From assembly GCA_903861205.1 (NCBI GenBank), contig CAIOTC010000010.1:1-35703 (forward strand): a DNA stretch of 35,703 nucleotides, written 5' to 3'. The notes under the pieces were generated by a model. It searched no databases and was not told where the DNA came from. It was given only the letters and a program-made list of their open reading frames with translations. The DNA is from an uncultured bacterium. Lineage in GTDB: Bacteria; Patescibacteriota; Minisyncoccia; Phycocordibacterales; DATDWN01. Positions within the stretch are counted from its first letter, which is position 1. The number at the start of each line of letters is the position of its first letter. Shown here piece after piece: positions 29,124-35,703 of the stretch. Position numbers and translations under genes: made by a program.

Positions 29124-30602
29124 TTAGAACCAGAGGTTGCCGCCAATATGCCAGACGGACACATTCTGTATCCCCAGAGATTCTAGCAAAGCCTTCTTTT
29201 TGTCGAGCGATGATTTCGGCTGGGCGCAATAATAAGTGCTGCCGACGGTCCAATATTCCTCGCCGTCAGCATTTATTTTTCTGGTTGAGTAGCCCGGAAG
29301 CGCCGTCGATTGCGCGTAAGTGTCGATGGTCATGCTGTAGCTCCCTGTCGCCCCGTGATAACCGTAGGCCGGAATGCCGATGACAATTTTTTCGACAGGT
29401 AATTTTGTTTTAGCGTAATTTGCCACACTGGTCAGCCAGTTTAGAGGCGTGACAGGTTGTCCAACACCGTAATCATATTGGTAGTCGTAAACCATAATGG
29501 CGACATAATCGAGGTTGGCAAAATCCTCATACTTGAATTGCGATCCGCTGCCCGTCAGAGCCGGCGCGTCAATCATCAATTTCTTGCCTTGCGTGTGCAA
29601 GCTGTTGGCCAAAGCGGTCGTGAAGCTTTTGAAATTTGAATAATCGGTGGCCGACCAACTGCCGAATTGTTCCCAGTCAAGTTCGATTCCGGTAAATCCG
29701 GTCGAAACAGCAAAGTTGGTCAGCGTAGTGATAGCGCTGTTTTGAAGTGTTGCCGATGAAAGCAGAGTTCGCACACTGGCGATGTCGCCGGAAACGGTTG
29801 CGTACTGGTGAACCGAATGAGCTTTGACATCGGCCGCGTTTGCGTCGCTGTAACCGTTACATCCGGCAGAACTGGCGGTTAGTTGGCTAATCGTACCGTT
29901 ACTTTGAACCTGATAATATTCCGGTTTCAACGTGTCGACTTGCCTGCCGTCGGAGTATTCGCTACCGGCGTTGCAAGCCGGAGAACCGGGATAAATCCAG
30001 CCTTCCGTCACGGCGCCTGTCGTTTGAACCGGCGCGGGAGTTGGGGCCGGAACGGGATCAGGCGTAGGTGCTGGGGTCGGTGTCGGCGTTGGAGTCGGTG
30101 ATGACACCGGCGCAGAAACGGTCGTGCCGGTTGGCGCGGGTGAAATCACGGAAATTTTATTGTTAACGCAAACATCGCTGGACCTTGTTGCCGACACACA
30201 AATAGTATCCACAACTTGAGACTCTTTTCCCGCGATATTTTGCGTCGTCAGCGATAATGGATACGATTTTCCTGGAGCGAGCCTGCCAATGAGCCAATAA
30301 AAACTTGGCGCGTTCGGTTTGACGCTGGAGCTGACATATTTTTCATTGCTTGGATAATAAGCCGTCAGTTCCGTCATATTGCAATTCGAACTACCCATAT
30401 TTTTAACCATGACGTTGTAATTTATTTTACCGCCCGACGGCACAGACATAGCAGCCGGCATAACGGATAATTTGAGAGAACATCCGGTGGCGTAAACGGT
30501 GGCTGTCATTCCCGCCATCGCCGCCAACACTAATGAGATTGATAAAATTCCACTAACAAAGACGCTCGCATACGAATGCGATTTTACCTTTTTGTAATTC
30601 AT
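29124..30602 (-). CDS. Secreted glycoside hydrolase family 18-like protein
   Basis: This 492-aa secreted protein has a basic N-terminus and signal peptide (about 1-39, ending ATVYATG), a beta-sandwich DUF11-like domain (40-160), a proline/threonine linker (about 168-193) and a GH18 TIM barrel (about 200-492). The catalytic strand reads GFTGIELDWEQF: the D-x-E pair with the general acid Glu311 is kept, but the first two acidic positions of the DGxDxDxE motif are T and E. The barrel also shows KLMIDAPAL, DYVAIMVYDYQYD and KIVIGIPAYGYHG, close to spore-germination YaaH/chitinase-type enzymes. It probably binds or cleaves an N-acetylhexosamine polymer of the cell surface. Low-complexity linker DNA (ACCGAC/TCCGAC-like repeats) is visible at about 30025-30110. 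Confidence 0.88.
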   Translation of the reverse strand: MNYKKVKSHSYASVFVSGILSISLVLAAMAGMTATVYATGCSLKLSVMPAAMSVPSGGKINYNVMVKNMGSSNCNMTELTAYYPSNEKYVSSSVKPNAPSFYWLIGRLAPGKSYPLSLTTQNIAGKESQVVDTICVSATRSSDVCVNNKISVISPAPTGTTVSAPVSSPTPTPTPTPAPTPDPVPAPTPAPVQTTGAVTEGWIYPGSPACNAGSEYSDGRQVDTLKPEYYQVQSNGTISQLTASSAGCNGYSDANAADVKAHSVHQYATVSGDIASVRTLLSSATLQNSAITTLTNFAVSTGFTGIELDWEQFGSWSATDYSNFKSFTTALANSLHTQGKKLMIDAPALTGSGSQFKYEDFANLDYVAIMVYDYQYDYGVGQPVTPLNWLTSVANYAKTKLPVEKIVIGIPAYGYHGATGSYSMTIDTYAQSTALPGYSTRKINADGEEYWTVGSTYYCAQPKSSLDKKKALLESLGIQNVSVWHIGGNLWF

Positions 30603-30894
30603 TTCTTATTTGGTTTGTCTTTCTTGTTACAAAAAAATTTTAATTATAAATTTTTTTAAAATTTTATAGATAGACAATAAATTTATTTGATAATTGCTTT
30701 CGACATAAGAGCCGTGTGACTCTTACAGCAAAATGATATCAATGTGAAGATGCGTTAAGCTACTTACCTTTCCAAAAAGTTAGTTTTATAATTTTTTTGC
30801 TTCATAAAGGAAAAAATATCGCTCAAAACTGCTTACGGAAATTTTCATGAAAAATGATTATTTTTAGTTAGAAATGAAAATTGTGTGAAGTCAA
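30603..30894. other. Gene-free AT-rich region upstream of the GH18 gene
   Basis: About 290 bases lie between the GH18 start and the terminator at 30896. I see no gene, RNA or clear repeat. The minus strand contains TATAAT- and TATAAA-like motifs around 30635-30665, which may include the GH18 promoter, but none has a convincing -35 partner at a fixed distance. Confidence 0.4.
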
Positions 30895-30895
30895 C

Positions 30896-30922
30896 AAAAA
30901 ATCCGCACAAAGCGGATTTTTT
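30896..30922. terminator. Bidirectional terminator after the deacetylase gene
   Basis: AAAAAATCCGC/GCGGATTTTTT, perfect 11-bp arms with loop ACAAA. It serves the minus-strand deacetylase gene, about 210 bp downstream of its stop codon, beyond the palindromic unit at 31005-31079. Confidence 0.88.
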
Positions 30923-31004
30923 GGAAGTTTGAAAATAAAATCTCTTACTCGTCATTTTCTTTTTTGTCGCCACTCGCTCTCTCCTGCGGAGAGCTCGTTC
31001 TCGT

Positions 31005-31079
31005 CCTCGGCCTGAACTTGTCAATGAGCCCCGCCCAAAAAGCGGGGTCGTTGACAAGTCCAAGCTTCAGGCCTGCGGA
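31005..31079. repeat. Palindromic intergenic unit, copy 2
   Basis: The core CTTGTCAATGAGCCCCG / CGGGGTCGTTGACAAG with loop CCCAAAAA, an asymmetric bulge and a basal stem GGCCTGAA/TTCAGGCC repeat the architecture of 690-765. At the positions where the two copies differ, both strands of the stem change together. Confidence 0.8.
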
Positions 31080-31132
31080 TGCGCCAAAAAGGAAAATGCC
31101 GCGACGAGATTTTAATTTCAAACGCAAATTCA

Positions 31133-32971
31133 CTACTTCATCAGATTCTTCACCACGTAATCAGTCGTGGCCACTTGCACGCGGGATTGGGCGAGGTAGT
31201 TGAGGATGGATTGGAGGGTTGACGGGGTGATTGTGTATTCGTCGATTGGGGTGTTTGACACGTCGTGGAAGGCTAAGATAAGCCATGTTTTGTTGGCGAT
31301 CGCTTCATCCACCCATGTTTGAACTTGAGCAAGCGTCGTGTTGGCTTCCACGTTTTCCGTTCTCAAATCGTATGGATCGCTGTTTCGAGTGTTGAAGCCA
31401 AGGTCGGTTGCCCGCGCGCCAATATAACCGCTGGCTTTGATAATATCTTCGACTCTGCCATCCCAGTCGCCATACGGATAAGCGAAGATCGATACCGGTG
31501 AAAGTCCCGCCGAGAGATCCGCTGCGCGCGAATTTTGAATTTCATTTGTGGCGTCAGCATCGGAAAGCGATGTCAAATACGGATGCGACAAAGAGTGCGA
31601 ACCGATTTCCACGCCATCTTTATTTATTTGCGCGATCTGACTCTCGGTCATGTAATCCGTCGTTCCGATAAAATCGTTGACAATATTTTGGCTGACAGCA
31701 AAATTTCCAGACATGAGAAGTGGCAAAGCGTTGTCGTAGAAAGTTGTGGCTCCGTCATCGAAAGAAAGCGACACCAGACCTTGCGCGAAACTTCCGTTTG
31801 ACAACTGCGAAAGCGAAACGTCGTCCACCGTCAAAGTTCCAACGCCACGTAAGACATCAAAAACTGTCACCGAGACCGTGCCGGGCCGGACGTTGAATTC
31901 CCTATCCACCCTGGTCCAGTCAGTGGCCGGAGGCAGAGTGATTAAATTTGTAAATTGTCTCGTGCCGTCAGACATGTTGAATTCGACAATGACCACACTT
32001 TTATAATCCGATTTGTAATATTGCGAAAAAACATAGTCGGCGTTGGTCGTCACGGGAACCGGCGCCCAAATCCACTTGGCATCACCGCCAGCCGGATCAG
32101 AGACCGTCAAATTCGTTTGAACGGCACTTCCCCCATTGTGACCCGGAACCACCGAAAATGTGGCGGTAGTTGCACCCTCGATGTCAGTGAACCAACCGTC
32201 CGGCACACCACCCGTCTGGCTTTCCGCTGACGGGTTTGAAATTAAATTAGGTCCGACGGAAGAAACTATTGGCGAAGGAGTTGGAACAGGAGTTGGAGCT
32301 GGCGCAGGAATTGGTACTGGAACTATTGGATCCGGTACTGGCGTAACTGGTGTTGGAATTGGCGCCGAATCAGTCGAAGAATTTGAATTCGAGTTAGTAT
32401 TCGTATTCGAATTAGAATTAGATGAGGACGATCCAGGCGAAGGATCGGTCAAAGAAAAATCATCCACAGTGAGCGATCCCGGTTGCATCAAACGCGGAAA
32501 AACTGAAACTTGGACCGCGCCTGCCGGAGCCAAAAACGAAGCCGTGAATTGATTCCAATCAGACGGAGACGCCCCGACACTTCCGAGATCTACATTTTGA
32601 AACCGTCCGTTTGACATGGTGAACTGCGCCATCACTTTTGTCGGAACATCGGATTTGTAGTAATAACTGAAATTATAATTTGCTCCCGGAGTGACAGGCA
32701 CCGGATCAAAATACCATTTCGAATCGCTTGTTTGTTTTGTCGAAACATCTATCTTGGCCGCACTGCCGGTATGCCCCGGAACCGGATACGAAAAAACTGG
32801 CTCCGAGTTGCCGGCAAAATCGCTGTCCCACGAATCGGGATAATTCGACGAATACGCCGAAGCATTCTCCAGCGAAGAATTATTTATCAAATTAACTGAA
32901 CTTTCCGCGTGAATAATGGTAGCAAAAGAAAAAAGACACGCGAAGAGCGCAACGTATGTGATTTTTTTCAT
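31133..32971 (-). CDS. Secreted polysaccharide deacetylase (NodB domain) with two carbohydrate-binding-like modules
   Basis: This is a 612-aa secreted protein. The signal peptide is residues 1-22 (ending TIIHAES). Two similar beta-sandwich modules (about 25-175 and 240-390), each with an NLI-N-S/P-S-x-E opening and a VTVDDFSL/LTVDDVSL-like close, resemble carbohydrate-binding modules. A low-complexity linker of S-N repeats and then P-x-P repeats (about 180-238) joins them. The NodB domain (about 398-605) has the catalytic SFDDG (Asp405, Asp406), metal histidines GSHSLSH (459, 463), FAYPYGDWD and LAFHDV. Such enzymes remove acetyl groups from peptidoglycan, chitin or other cell-surface glycans. 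It lies next to the GH18 gene, which could act on the same polymer. A bidirectional terminator follows downstream. Confidence 0.92.
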   Translation of the reverse strand: MKKITYVALFACLFSFATIIHAESSVNLINNSSLENASAYSSNYPDSWDSDFAGNSEPVFSYPVPGHTGSAAKIDVSTKQTSDSKWYFDPVPVTPGANYNFSYYYKSDVPTKVMAQFTMSNGRFQNVDLGSVGASPSDWNQFTASFLAPAGAVQVSVFPRLMQPGSLTVDDFSLTDPSPGSSSSNSNSNTNTNSNSNSSTDSAPIPTPVTPVPDPIVPVPIPAPAPTPVPTPSPIVSSVGPNLISNPSAESQTGGVPDGWFTDIEGATTATFSVVPGHNGGSAVQTNLTVSDPAGGDAKWIWAPVPVTTNADYVFSQYYKSDYKSVVIVEFNMSDGTRQFTNLITLPPATDWTRVDREFNVRPGTVSVTVFDVLRGVGTLTVDDVSLSQLSNGSFAQGLVSLSFDDGATTFYDNALPLLMSGNFAVSQNIVNDFIGTTDYMTESQIAQINKDGVEIGSHSLSHPYLTSLSDADATNEIQNSRAADLSAGLSPVSIFAYPYGDWDGRVEDIIKASGYIGARATDLGFNTRNSDPYDLRTENVEANTTLAQVQTWVDEAIANKTWLILAFHDVSNTPIDEYTITPSTLQSILNYLAQSRVQVATTDYVVKNLMK

Positions 32972-33071
32972 GTAAATTTTAGTAATTAATTATTTGTAAT
33001 TAAAAATTCCGGTTGCATTTCTGCTAACCTACAAACAAATTACCCCACGCGCATGAATTTTGCGTGTAAAG

Positions 33072-33929
33072 TTATCTCAGTTTTTTGAATTTTCCAATTT
33101 GCAAAAAATTTTCACCGGTCACCACTTTTTTGCCGGTTTTCTGTTCCAATTCCAGACGCGCTTTTTTTGATATATTTCCGCCCCGTTTTCCAGCGATAAT
33201 ATTCTCCGTCATTCCAACCGCTTGCATCGTCTCGGCGATTTGGCGAGTGGAAAGTTCCGCCAAAGCGGTGAAAATAAGTTCGGCCTCACTCATGTGGTCG
33301 CGCAAATTTTGTGTTTTCAAACCTTTTATATTTTTGTGCTGTTTGACCGACAGCCCGGACCATTCCTCATGAATAATATTTGTCAAAATGGCGTACTCAT
33401 CTTCTTTTTTGACTTCATGCTTGCTCCAATAATCAGTCAGTTTGTTGCGAGTTTCCTGTCCCATCATTCTCTGTTGTATCCATTTTTCGCTTCGGCCATA
33501 TTTTTTCCAATATTCTCGCGCCCTGTTGAGCGACAAAGCCGGATCCGCCATATCCTGCAATCTTTCGTAACCAACTTTTGCCAGCCATAATTTTATCGGC
33601 TCTGCTTTTGGACTGGGCACTATTTGGACAATTCTGAAAATTGTTTCCGTATCGGCCACGTCCGTCTCCCTCATTTTGCCGTCTTGAGCCACCATTTTCA
33701 ACCGGTTACAATTTGTAACCACTTGACTCCCCTCTTGTTTTAGGTGGATCTTAAGAACCTTCCAATAATTTCTGGCTGTCTGAAAATCTTTTTGATTGGT
33801 CAACGCCGCCACAATATCCACCACAGAAAAATACCATTTTTCTTTTTCTTCATCATAATGCCGACGTATCTTAAAATCCTCAAAAATCGCTAAACCGATT
33901 TTATTTGCATTATTTATTTTATTTTCCAT
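33072..33929 (-). CDS. Bro-N/antirepressor-like DNA-binding protein
   Basis: This 285-aa protein carries an N-terminal Bro-N (BRO family) domain at about residues 12-110 (FEDFKIRRHYDEEKEKWYFSVVDIVAALTNQ...ARNYWKVLKIHLKQEG), which in phage antirepressors and DinD-type proteins binds DNA or mediates damage-inducible responses. The C-terminal half (about 150-285) is helical with ARLELEQKTGKKVVTGENFL, as in DinD-like and virus-related relatives. It is cytoplasmic and presumably a transcription regulator or a defence/mobile-element relic. The start ATG has a TATGAT 6 nt upstream and a 16-bp palindrome overlapping it, fitting autoregulation. There is no Shine-Dalgarno sequence. The deacetylase gene lies downstream. 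Confidence 0.83.
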   Translation of the reverse strand: MENKINNANKIGLAIFEDFKIRRHYDEEKEKWYFSVVDIVAALTNQKDFQTARNYWKVLKIHLKQEGSQVVTNCNRLKMVAQDGKMRETDVADTETIFRIVQIVPSPKAEPIKLWLAKVGYERLQDMADPALSLNRAREYWKKYGRSEKWIQQRMMGQETRNKLTDYWSKHEVKKEDEYAILTNIIHEEWSGLSVKQHKNIKGLKTQNLRDHMSEAELIFTALAELSTRQIAETMQAVGMTENIIAGKRGGNISKKARLELEQKTGKKVVTGENFLQIGKFKKLR

Positions 33930-33935
33930 ATAAAA

Positions 33936-33960
33936 ATCATATCACAAATTTGTGATTATA
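33936..33960 (-). promoter_or_regulatory. Putative promoter with operator palindrome before the Bro-N gene
   Basis: ATCACAAATTTGTGAT (33941-33956) is a perfect 16-bp palindrome. On the minus strand TATAAT (33955-33960) overlaps its upstream edge, and TATGAT (33936-33941) overlaps its downstream edge and ends 6 nt before the ATG. A protein bound here would block both candidate -10 boxes. No strong -35 is visible. Confidence 0.55.
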
Positions 33961-34000
33961 TTCCTCCACACCAATACTTGACATGACTAATTAAATGTTG

Positions 34001-34075
34001 TGGGGTAACTAGAGAGAATCGGACTCTCGATACCGGTTCCACAAACCGGAGTTTTGCCACTAAACTATAGTTACC
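34001..34075 (-). tRNA. tRNA-His (anticodon GTG)
   Basis: All four arms fold: acceptor GGTAACTA/TAGTTACC including the extra G(-1) paired with C73, D arm GTTT/AAAC, anticodon arm CCGGT TTGTGGA ACCGG with anticodon GTG, and T arm GAGAG TCCGATT CTCTC. The 3' CCA is encoded. Position 55 of the T loop is C rather than the usual T, and the variable loop appears to be four nucleotides. The extra 5' G is the identity element of histidine tRNA. Confidence 0.96.
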
Positions 34076-34077
34076 AT

Positions 34078-34106
34078 AAAGACTTCAACAATAAGTTGAA
34101 GTCTTT
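34078..34106 (-). terminator. Hairpin between the slipin gene and tRNA-His
   Basis: Perfect 12-bp arms AAAGACTTCAAC/GTTGAAGTCTTT with loop AATAA (plus strand). It lies 42 nt after the slipin stop codon and only 2 nt from the tRNA 5' end. The minus-strand tail CTTTAT is weak, so it may end the slipin mRNA or serve as a processing signal for the tRNA. Confidence 0.55.
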
Positions 34107-34148
34107 AATTTATACCAGAAAAAAGCTTTAAAATCCAGTCAAAAATTA

Positions 34149-34901
34149 TTATTTCTTACTGTCATTCTTAATCATCGCAATCGCCTCCTGGACGGTCGTC
34201 ATGAATTGCGCTGGGAAAATGATAGTGGAATTTTTCTCCACGGAAATTTCAGCCATTGTTTGGAGCGTACGCAACTGCAATGCAACTGGATGTGCAGACA
34301 TGAGGTCGGCTGCGTCACCCAGTTTTTTGGCCGCCTGGAATTCGCCTTCGGCCGCCACGATTTTGGCTCGTCTCTCGCGCTCGGCCTCGGCTTCCTTGGC
34401 CATGGCTCGCTGCATGTTGTCCGGCAAAGTGATGTCTTTTATTTCCACGGCCGTCACCTGCGCGCCCCACGGTTCGGTGTGTTCGTCGATGACGTTTCTG
34501 ATTTGCAAATTGATCTGGCCGGTCTGCGAAAGTAGCTGGTCGAGTTGAAATTGTCCGACCACATTCCGCACGGTCGTCTGTGAAATTTGATTGACGGCCG
34601 AATAAACATCTTCAATGGCAATGGTCGCTTTGACCGGATCAACCACGTGATAGTAGGCCACTGCCGCGATGTCGATCGAGACATTATCTTTGGTGATAAT
34701 TTTCTGCGACGGAATATTCATGGTGATCGTCCGCAAAGTCACCCGGGTCATTTGCTCGAAAATCGGAATAAGAAAAATCAATCCGGGGCCCCGCGTACCT
34801 TTGCATTTGCCTAGGAGGAATATCACTCCCCGCTCGTATTCCTTGACCACCCGCATCGAAAGCGCCAGCAAAACGATTACAATAGCTATGAAGTACCACA
34901 T
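34149..34901 (-). CDS. SPFH-domain protein (slipin/stomatin family)
   Basis: This is a 250-aa membrane-bound SPFH protein. It has an N-terminal hydrophobic hairpin ([16 protein letters not shown]), the stomatin signature [27 protein letters not shown], an SPFH core with [42 protein letters not shown], a coiled-coil section with [27 protein letters not shown], and ends with [15 protein letters not shown]. Slipins form oligomeric rings at the membrane and are often paired with an NfeD protease partner; none is seen in this window. The mRNA leader forms a large hairpin (34910-34980) ending just before the ATG, and no ribosome site is recognisable. Confidence 0.92.
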   Translation of the reverse strand: MWYFIAIVIVLLALSMRVVKEYERGVIFLLGKCKGTRGPGLIFLIPIFEQMTRVTLRTITMNIPSQKIITKDNVSIDIAAVAYYHVVDPVKATIAIEDVYSAVNQISQTTVRNVVGQFQLDQLLSQTGQINLQIRNVIDEHTEPWGAQVTAVEIKDITLPDNMQRAMAKEAEAERERRAKIVAAEGEFQAAKKLGDAADLMSAHPVALQLRTLQTMAEISVEKNSTIIFPAQFMTTVQEAIAMIKNDSKK

Positions 34902-34909
34902 ATTAGTTT

Positions 34910-34980
34910 ATCCGCACACTAACTTTACCATCGCTTCACCGTGTTTTGAAAAAACACAATGGCAAAGTTAGTGTGCGGAT
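34910..34980. repeat. Large inverted repeat upstream of the slipin gene
   Basis: Two 22-nt arms (core CCGCACACTAACTTT) match in inverted orientation at 21 of 22 positions. Inside, GTGTTTT/AAAACAC can form a second hairpin. The repeat ends 9 nt before the slipin ATG, so it would shape the start of that mRNA if transcription begins upstream of it. Confidence 0.8.
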
Positions 34981-35065
34981 TAAGTTAAATTATAAAAATT
35001 TATAACGACTGTATTGTAGCACCAATTCACTTTTCTTTCACAAGCTTGGAGTAGGATGCTAAAAC

Positions 35066-35266
35066 ATGAAAATAAAAAAAGTTAAGTTTTTGCGCGCAGC
35101 ATATTTGATGCCAACTCTCTTTTTGACAGTAGCTGCAAACGCCCAATCACCAAATATTTCTACTGTTGGCTCGGAAGGTCTTGCGTTACTTAACATTGTG
35201 CTCATCGCTTTCTCCGCCCTGCTCATTTCAGCCGGCGTCGCCCGCGCATACAAGGAAAAAGGGTGA
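35066..35266 (+). CDS. Small secreted or membrane peptide (66 aa)
   Basis: This 66-aa protein has a basic N-terminus (MKIKKVKFLR), a hydrophobic stretch ending in TVAANAQ that looks like a signal peptide with an AxA cleavage site, a short polar segment (SPNISTVGSEG), one membrane helix (LALLNIVLIAFSALLISAGVA) and the basic tail RAYKEKG. No family is recognised. The ATG is preceded by AGGA (9 nt) and GGAG (14 nt). It is on the plus strand, divergent from the slipin gene, and is followed by a hairpin array. The topology suggests a small envelope protein, possibly a subunit of a surface structure, but that is not shown. Confidence 0.65.
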   Translation: MKIKKVKFLRAAYLMPTLFLTVAANAQSPNISTVGSEGLALLNIVLIAFSALLISAGVARAYKEKG

Positions 35267-35400
35267 GGAAGAAAAACTCCTGTTTTAAAAAATTTGTGTC
35301 TGTATTGTACCAAACTCGCACCTATTTCCAAAACAAAGTGAGGTAATGACTTCGCACGCTCCGCGTGCGTGGTGAAGCAAAATTGAATCGTACGCTCGGA

Positions 35401-35558
35401 GAAAGCCCCACGCACTGGCGAGTACGCCAGCAACCCCGAAAGAAAAAACACTCCTTGCTTTCTTGATTTGGCGGGGGTGAATTTTTTCTTGAAAAAGGAA
35501 AGGGTGTTTTTCTTTCGGGGTTCTGCCCTCCAAGTATTCGGGCAGTGCGTGGGGCTTC
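35401..35558. repeat. Long hairpin with side arms
   Basis: Outer arms GAAAGCCCCACGCA/TGCGTGGGGCTTC, side hairpins CTGGCG agta CGCCAG and CTGCCC...GGGCAG, then inner arms CCCCGAAAGAAAAAACACT / GGGTGTTTTTCTTTCGGGG. The whole forms a long, branched palindrome. There is no coding evidence; the two ORFs reported across it are shadows of the repeat. Confidence 0.75.
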
Positions 35559-35569
35559 AATACGGACTC

Positions 35570-35618
35570 GGCAAAGCGAAAATCTATTTTTCTGGGGGAA
35601 AGGATTTTTCGCTTTGCC
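35570..35618. repeat. Second hairpin of the window-end array
   Basis: GGCAAAGCGAAAATC pairs with GATTTTTCGCTTTGCC with one bulge around a purine-rich loop (CTGGGGGAAAG). It is separated from the first hairpin by about 11 nt. Confidence 0.75.
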
Positions 35619-35630
35619 TCGACTGAATTT

Positions 35631-35668
35631 CCGCCCGCAGGAGGGGTCTGGGGAGGAATGCGGGCGGG
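35631..35668. repeat. Third hairpin of the window-end array
   Basis: CCGCCCGCA and TGCGGGCGG are perfect arms around the G-rich loop GGAGGGGTCTGGGGAGGAA. The G runs in the loop could form a quadruplex. Sequence after it (GGGTTTCGGACTGGGGG) is also G-rich and continues to the window edge. Confidence 0.75.
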
Positions 35669-35703
35669 TTTCGGACTGGGGGTTTTCGGAAAATTCGCCG
35701 CCA

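Noticed and set aside
30945-31133. 62-aa minus-strand ORF after the deacetylase gene
   Set aside because: It reads through the palindromic unit at 31005-31079 and ends in low-complexity sequence; the other copy of the unit has no matching ORF.
35059-35451. 130-aa minus-strand ORF near the window end
   Set aside because: It is antisense to the 66-aa peptide gene and continues into the hairpin array; its composition reflects the repeats.
35285-35560. 91-aa minus-strand ORF in the hairpin array
   Set aside because: It lies almost wholly in the long palindrome, and no ribosome site or domain is visible.
1-35703. CRISPR array
   Set aside because: I saw no regularly spaced direct repeats with unique spacers; the repeats present are inverted and irregularly placed.

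Overview
The window looks like a chromosomal segment of a Candidate Phyla Radiation (Patescibacteria) bacterium, most likely of the Parcubacteria group. The evidence is AT-rich intergenic DNA, a short RecO, a eukaryal/archaeal-type GlyRS, an IleRS of the large class, an ArgRS with divergent inserts, cell-surface proteins with proline/threonine/serine-asparagine linkers, rplK not followed by rplA, and an abundance of intergenic palindromes. All reading frames work with the standard code. The taxonomic call is inference from gene content; no search was run.

Layout. Bases 105-16804 are almost entirely minus-strand housekeeping: dut-argS, a small membrane protein, ileS, recO, a large Ig/DUF11-like surface protein, glyS, a DUF4258/DUF2283 pair, an M16 peptidase, an AI-2E-type permease, metG, tatD, a 91-aa orphan and rpsF. 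Bases 16894-22915 form a nucleotide-metabolism and orphan island: a dihydrofolate reductase (plus strand), then on the minus strand an MtrA-like/ThyA/DUF4346 fusion, a 291-aa orphan with a DnaJ-like zinc knuckle, a HAD 5'-nucleotidase-like protein, a two-domain dCTP deaminase, a 61-aa zinc-ribbon-like peptide and a 157-aa orphan. Together with dut these genes give a full dCTP-to-dUMP-to-dTMP route. Bases 23070-24366 hold secE-nusG-rplK on the plus strand. Bases 24421-33929 hold minus-strand envelope and accessory genes: SIMPL, PAP2 phosphatase, an RlmI-like methyltransferase, a membrane protein, NUDIX, a two-TM protein, a secreted GH18 protein, a secreted NodB deacetylase and a Bro-N antirepressor. 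They are followed by tRNA-His, an SPFH/slipin gene, a 66-aa secreted or membrane peptide, and a terminal array of large hairpins.

Two expression styles are visible. Several genes (rpsF, glyS, ileS, dut, the two-TM gene, the Bro-N gene and, with 7 nt, the DUF11 gene) have a -10-like hexamer ending 6 nt before the ATG and no Shine-Dalgarno sequence, which predicts leaderless mRNAs. Most genes of the nucleotide island instead have strong GGAGG-type ribosome sites, and many end in individual terminators whose T-tract is interrupted as TTTTCTTTT.

The most striking observations are these: an apparently intact histidine-phosphatase domain nested inside isoleucyl-tRNA synthetase; the three-part ThyA fusion and its gene neighbourhood; palindromes lying inside coding genes, one family shared by ileS and argS in different reading frames; and an intergenic hairpin element present twice with compensatory base-pair changes.
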